This document shows positions 60,012-64,000 of a stretch of 64,000 bases of DNA, one piece after another; the stretch's first letter is position 1, and every line of letters starts with the position of its first letter. Made by a program: the position numbers and the translations under genes. The stretch comes from Burkholderia sp. BCC0322. GTDB taxonomy: Bacteria > Pseudomonadota > Gammaproteobacteria > Burkholderiales > Burkholderiaceae. The stretch covers positions 434,001 to 498,000 of the forward strand of contig NZ_CADFDU010000004.1 of the NCBI RefSeq assembly GCF_902833045.1. Reading direction: 5' to 3'. The notes under the pieces were generated by a model that made no database searches, was not told the origin of the DNA, and saw only the letters and a list, made by a program, of their open reading frames with translations.

Positions 60012-60014
60012 TAC

Positions 60015-62354
60015 ATGACCGCTTCCTTGACCCAACCGGCCTTCCGCCGCCTCGGCATGAAGGCGCTGCTCGTGCAGCACGACATCGATGAACGCACGGC
60101 CACCGGGCGCGCCGCAACGGCGCTTGCCGAGGAGCTGCGCACGCGGCTCGTCGACGTCGTGATCGCGACGTCCGCCGACGATGCGTGCGCGGTGGTCGCC
60201 GCCGATCCGGCGATTCAGTGCCTGCTGCTCAACTGGGAACTCGGCAACGATGCCGGGCACGCACCCGCGCAGGCCGTGCTCGACGCGATGCGCGCGCGCA
60301 ACGCGACCGTGCCCGTGTTCCTGCTGGCGAGCCGCGCGAGCGCGTCCGCGATTCCGGTCGACGCGATGCGCAAGGCCGACGATTTCATCTGGATGCTGGA
60401 AGACACCACCGCGTTCATCGGCGGCCGGATCGTCGCCGCGATCGAGCGCTACCGCGAAACCGTGCTGCCGCCGATGTTCCGCGCGCTCGCGCAGTTCTCG
60501 CGCGTGTACGAATATTCATGGCACACGCCCGGCCACACCGGCGGCACCGCGTTCCTGAAATCGCCGGTCGGCCGCGCGTACTTCGAATTCTTCGGCGAAT
60601 CGCTGTTCCGCTCCGACCTGTCGATCTCGGTCGGCGAACTCGGCTCGCTGCTCGATCACTCGGGCCCGATCGGCGAAAGCGAACGCTATGCGGCGCGCGT
60701 GTTCGGCGCGCATCGCACGTATCACGTGACGAACGGCTCGTCGATGTCGAACCGCGTGATCCTGATGGCGAGCGTCACGCGCAACCAGGTCGCGCTGTGC
60801 GACCGCAACTGCCACAAGTCGGCCGAGCACGCGATGACGATGTCGGGCGCGATTCCGACCTACCTGATTCCGTCGCGCAACCACTACGGGATCATCGGCC
60901 CGATCATGCCCGAGCGGCTGACGGCCGCCGCCGTGCGGCTCGCGATCGACGCGAACCCGCTCGTGCGCGGCCGCGACGGCATCGACCCGACGCCCGTGCA
61001 TGCGCTGATCACGAACTCGACGTACGACGGCCTCTGCTACAACGTCGCGCGCGTTGAGGCACTGCTCGGCCAGAGCGTCGATCGATTGCATTTCGACGAG
61101 GCGTGGTACGGCTACGCGCGCTTCAACCCGATCTACCGCGACCGTCACGCGATGCACGGCGATCCCGCGCAACACGACGCGAGCAAGCCGACCGTGTTCG
61201 CGACGCAATCGACGCACAAGCTGCTCGCCGCGCTGTCGCAGGCCTCGTTCATTCATGTCCGCGACGGCCGCAACCCGATCGAGCACGCACGCTTCAACGA
61301 GGCGTACATGATGCATGCGTCGACGTCGCCGAACTACGCGATCATCGCGTCGAACGACGTGAGCGCCGCGATGATGGACGGCCCCGGCGGCGAGGCGCTG
61401 ACGACCGACGCGATCCGCGAGGCCGTCGCGTTCCGCCAGATGCTGGCGCGCCTGCATACGGAATGCGCGGAGAACAACGACTGGTTCTTCAACGGCTGGC
61501 AGCCCGACAGCGTCGTCGATCGCAAGACCGGCCGCCGCGTGCGTTTCCACGAAGCGGACGAGACGCTGCTCGCCACCGACCCGTCGTGCTGGGTACTGCA
61601 TCCGGGCGACACGTGGCACGGCTTCGGCGATATCGAGGACGACTACTGCATGCTCGACCCGATCAAGGTGTCGATCGTCACGCCGGGCGTCGCATCGCAC
61701 GGCGGGTTGATGCCGGTCGGCATTCCGGCATCGGTCGTCACCGCGTATCTCGACCGGCACGGGATCGTCGTCGAGAAAACGACCGACTTCACGATCCTGT
61801 TCCTGTTCTCGCTCGGCGTGACGAAGGGCAAGTGGGGCACGCTCGTCAACACGCTGCTCGACTTCAAGCGCGACTACGATGCGAACGCGCCGCTCGAACA
61901 GGCGTTGCCCGAACTCGTCGCGCGCTATCCGCAACGCTACGGCACGCTCGGCCTGCGCGACCTGTGCGACCTGATGTTCAGCGCGATGAGCGACCTGAAG
62001 ACGACCGAGATGATGTCGCGTGGCTTCTCCACGCTGCCGAAGCCCGATTACAGCCCGGCCGAGGCGTTCGAGCATCTGGTGCACAACGACATCGAGATGC
62101 TGGAGCTCTCGGAGATGGAAGGCCGCACCGTCGCGACGGGCGTCGTGCCTTATCCGCCCGGCATTCCGCTGCTGATGCCCGGCGAGAACGCGGGGCCGGC
62201 CGACGGGCCGCTGCTCGGCTACCTGAAGGCGCTCGAGCAGTACGACCTGCGCTTCCCGGGCTTCACGCACGACACGCACGGTGTCGAAGTCGAGGATGGC
62301 GTGTACCGGATCGCGTGCATCAAGCAGAAGCCGCGCGATACCAGCACGCGCTGA
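60015..62354 (+). CDS. basic amino-acid decarboxylase, AdiA-like (arginine/lysine/ornithine family)
   Basis: 779 residues, fold-type I PLP enzyme. Residues 1-140 form the N-terminal wing domain (QCLLLNWELGNDAGHAPAQA), then YEYSWHTPGHTGGTAFLKSP, NGSSMSNRVILMASVTRNQV, CDRNCHKSAEHAMTMSGAIP, DRLHFDEAWYGYARFNPIYR and FATQSTHKLLAALSQASFIH with the PLP lysine K402. Sequence resembles inducible arginine decarboxylase (AdiA) more than CadA by eye, but substrate needs assay. Together with the antiporter it consumes a cytoplasmic proton per turn and yields agmatine or a diamine. Confidence 0.88.
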   Translation: MTASLTQPAFRRLGMKALLVQHDIDERTATGRAATALAEELRTRLVDVVIATSADDACAVVAADPAIQCLLLNWELGNDAGHAPAQAVLDAMRARNATVPVFLLASRASASAIPVDAMRKADDFIWMLEDTTAFIGGRIVAAIERYRETVLPPMFRALAQFSRVYEYSWHTPGHTGGTAFLKSPVGRAYFEFFGESLFRSDLSISVGELGSLLDHSGPIGESERYAARVFGAHRTYHVTNGSSMSNRVILMASVTRNQVALCDRNCHKSAEHAMTMSGAIPTYLIPSRNHYGIIGPIMPERLTAAAVRLAIDANPLVRGRDGIDPTPVHALITNSTYDGLCYNVARVEALLGQSVDRLHFDEAWYGYARFNPIYRDRHAMHGDPAQHDASKPTVFATQSTHKLLAALSQASFIHVRDGRNPIEHARFNEAYMMHASTSPNYAIIASNDVSAAMMDGPGGEALTTDAIREAVAFRQMLARLHTECAENNDWFFNGWQPDSVVDRKTGRRVRFHEADETLLATDPSCWVLHPGDTWHGFGDIEDDYCMLDPIKVSIVTPGVASHGGLMPVGIPASVVTAYLDRHGIVVEKTTDFTILFLFSLGVTKGKWGTLVNTLLDFKRDYDANAPLEQALPELVARYPQRYGTLGLRDLCDLMFSAMSDLKTTEMMSRGFSTLPKPDYSPAEAFEHLVHNDIEMLELSEMEGRTVATGVVPYPPGIPLLMPGENAGPADGPLLGYLKALEQYDLRFPGFTHDTHGVEVEDGVYRIACIKQKPRDTSTR

Positions 62355-62430
62355 GTGCACCGAGCGCGCACGGCGACGCCGCGCCGCCGCCCGGCGGCAG
62401 GCGTCGTCACTCGCAGCCGGCATCGGCCGT

Positions 62431-63156
62431 TCAGGCCGCCGGCTGCCCCTTCAGTTGGCCGACCCACTCGGCGAGCTGCGCCGCCCCCTCTTCGTCGAGC
62501 TTGCCATCGAGTTCGCCGTACCACGACGCAATCGCGTCGGCCGGCTGCGTGGCCTTCAGGATCTCGAAGCTCTTCTCCAGGAACGACGAGAAGAGCGGAA
62601 TGCCGCGCATGTAGAGGAAGGTCGAATCGGTGATGCGCACCTGCGCGTAGATGTCGCGCATCCATGCGAGATGCGGCAGCGCCTCGCGCAGGTGGCCGCT
62701 CTGCATCAATGCGGAAATGAAGTTCACGCACGCGGCAACGTCGGACTGCTCGTGCGTGTCGTGATTGACCTGGGCAGCCTTCAGCAGCCACGCTTCGCCG
62801 CGCTCCACTTCGCCGCACATCACCGACGTCGTCGCGAGCTGCAGCGCGTTGTGCGCGCTCGGCTCCCGCTCGAACAGCTTGAGCCAGTACGGGAAGGCTT
62901 CCGGGTAGCGCGCCATCTCCGAGTACGCGAGCGCGCACAAGCGCGCCGCATCGGCCAGCCGCTCCACGTGCGGCAGGGCGCCCGCGATCGCGTCCATGGG
63001 CCGGCCCGCCTGGAACGCGGCCAGCGCGGGGGCGAGTTCGGGGGCGATGTCGGGCTCGCGCGACTCACCCGGTTCGGCACCGGCTCGCGTCGACGGCGCA
63101 GGCGACGACGCTTCCGCGCGCGATTTCTTTCCGAACAGCTTTCCCAGCAGGCCCAT
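62431..63156 (-). CDS. TPR-like helical repeat protein
   Basis: 241 residues, soluble. After a basic N terminus (MGLLGKLFGKKSRAEA) and a Pro/Ala linker come helical pairs: LAPALAAFQAGRPMDAIAGA, LADAARLCALAYSEMARYPE, AFPYWLKLFEREPSAHNALQ, GEVERGEAWLLKAAQVNHDT and MQSGHLREALPHLAWMRDIY, a degenerate tetratricopeptide pattern. No known family. The gene starts at the ATG at 63156 with AAGGA 9 nt upstream. It is convergent with the decarboxylase gene, 76 bp apart. Confidence 0.8.
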   Translation of the reverse strand: MGLLGKLFGKKSRAEASSPAPSTRAGAEPGESREPDIAPELAPALAAFQAGRPMDAIAGALPHVERLADAARLCALAYSEMARYPEAFPYWLKLFEREPSAHNALQLATTSVMCGEVERGEAWLLKAAQVNHDTHEQSDVAACVNFISALMQSGHLREALPHLAWMRDIYAQVRITDSTFLYMRGIPLFSSFLEKSFEILKATQPADAIASWYGELDGKLDEEGAAQLAEWVGQLKGQPAA

Positions 63157-63296
63157 GATGGTGTCCTTGTCGTTATCGTCGTGCCGCATGAACGGCGCAA
63201 GCCGGCGACCACGCAACCGGCTTCTCTCAGTGATGCGCGATCTTACGCCACCGCGGTGTCATCCGAGGAGAGCGCCGCCAGGAACCGGTACCGCGC

Positions 63297-64000
63297 TCAA
63301 GCGTCCCGCGCGCCTTCGCCGCGACTCATCCCGCGCCGGTACGCGGCGGGGCTCGTCGCCGCGACGCGCCGGAAATGCCGGCGCAGCGATTCCTCGGAAC
63401 CGAACCCCGCTCGCGCCGCAACCTGCGCGAGCGACAGCCCGGGATGGGCTTCGAGCATGTCCTTCGCGACGTTCACGCGTTCGCGGATCAGCCACGCGAG
63501 CGGCGACATTCCCGTCGCGTCCGCGAACTGACGCTGCAGCGTGCGCGTGCTCATCGCGGCCTGTGCGGCAAGCGACGCGAGCGTGTGCGGCTCGGCCGCG
63601 TGCGCGCGCATCCAGTCGATCAGCTTCGCGAGCCGGTCGGTGCCGCCCGGCGCGACCGGGCGCGGCACGAACTGCGCCTGGCCGCCGTCACGATGCGGCG
63701 GCAGCACGAGGCGCTGCGCGACCCGGTTCGCGATCGCGCCGCCGTGATCGCGGCGCACGAGATGCAGCAGCATGTCGAGCCCCGCCGCCGATCCGGCCGA
63801 CGTGATCACCTGCCCTTCGTCGACGTACAGCGCATCGGGATTCACGCGCAGCGCCGGATAGCGCGCCTGCAGTTTCTCCGCATAACGCCAGTGGGTCGTC
63901 ACCGTGAGGCCGTCGAGCACGCCGGCCGCGGCCAGCACGAACACGCCCGAGCAGATCGAGCAGAGCCGCGCGCCGCGGCGATGCGCGGCCCGCAGTTTCT
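63297..64000 (-). CDS. GlxA/FtrA-type AraC regulator, C-terminal part (cut by window edge)
   Basis: The last ~234 residues. The DJ-1/PfpI-like domain is cut at the window end: CSICSGVFVLAAAGVLDGLT keeps the nucleophile-elbow C-S-x-C-S-G, and VITSAGSAAGLDMLLHLVRR follows. The AraC HTH pair is near the C terminus: SLAAQAAMSTRTLQRQFADA and LAQVAARAGFGSEESLRRHF, ending AATSPAAYRRGM. This build is typical of FtrA, CdhR and GbdR-like activators of betaine, carnitine or choline catabolism. Target unknown. Confidence 0.9.
   Translation of the reverse strand, partial: KLRAAHRRGARLCSICSGVFVLAAAGVLDGLTVTTHWRYAEKLQARYPALRVNPDALYVDEGQVITSAGSAAGLDMLLHLVRRDHGGAIANRVAQRLVLPPHRDGGQAQFVPRPVAPGGTDRLAKLIDWMRAHAAEPHTLASLAAQAAMSTRTLQRQFADATGMSPLAWLIRERVNVAKDMLEAHPGLSLAQVAARAGFGSEESLRRHFRRVAATSPAAYRRGMSRGEGARDA

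Overview
This 64 kb window is very GC-rich and has long codon-biased genes, four LysR regulators, divisome-free accessory-type content and close family resemblance throughout to Burkholderia. I read it as part of a secondary chromosome of a Burkholderia (cepacia-complex-like) strain. That placement is inference from gene content and protein style, not from a search. I see no rRNA, tRNA, CRISPR, prophage or intact insertion sequence.

Layout. 1-3.4 kb: the start of a periplasmic trehalase (cut by the window edge), a TetR regulator with a perfect operator, and a DHA2-type drug exporter. 3.1-3.4 kb carries a strong minus-strand terminator with no gene, so a small RNA is possible. 3.4-13.5 kb: housekeeping and accessory genes, including lysA with its own LysR, and a MocR regulator divergent from a DMT exporter. 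13.5-16.1 kb: a two-gene NAD salvage operon (nicotinamide phosphoribosyltransferase plus NMN adenylyltransferase/Nudix). 18.0-25.2 kb: a divergent two-arm module combining polyamine chemistry (SpeD, a membrane-anchored SpeE-like enzyme, a Tat/lipoprotein FAD oxidoreductase) with membrane-stress proteins (SPFH-SHOCT, zinc-ribbon DUF4178, DUF350). 30.1-33.4 kb: a putrescine-utilisation-like set (puuA, puuR, puuB) behind two abutting 24-bp palindromic operators.

34.1-49.5 kb is the most interesting block: a compact biosynthetic cluster. Its left arm encodes an acyl-CoA-dehydrogenase-fold flavoprotein lacking the catalytic Glu motif, a FlK-type thioesterase, an FMN enzyme, a chorismate mutase/prephenate dehydratase with a degraded Phe-binding ACT domain, a collapsed DAHP-synthase-like protein and a shikimate kinase, followed by a tripartite drug-efflux pump. 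The right arm runs the other way and encodes a DAHP synthase, a Rieske oxygenase (alpha, beta, ferredoxin) and a DUF1330 protein, with a divergent hotdog thioesterase, a single-domain LuxR-type protein and a LysR regulator. The gene logic (boosted shikimate to phenylpyruvate flux, TdaE-like flavoenzyme, TdaD-like thioesterase, TdaC-like prephenate dehydratase, TdaA-like LysR, ring hydroxylation, export) matches tropone/tropolone biosynthesis from the phenylacetyl-CoA catabolic shunt. I found three lux-box-like sites, all exactly 23 nt upstream of a plausible -10 element, in front of the left operon, the right operon and the thioesterase, which suggests one quorum-sensing-type regulon.

50-64 kb: a TauE/SafE carrier, a GabP-like permease, NnrU, a TfoX-like protein with a histone-H1-like lysine repeat tail, a malate/lactate-type dehydrogenase, an M20 peptidase, a nitronate-monooxygenase-like enzyme, an acid-resistance pair (amino-acid/polyamine antiporter plus AdiA-like decarboxylase), a repeat protein and the C-terminal part of a GlxA/FtrA-type AraC regulator cut by the window end. 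Polyamine metabolism recurs three times in the window (SpeD/SpeE-like module, puu genes, decarboxylase/antiporter).
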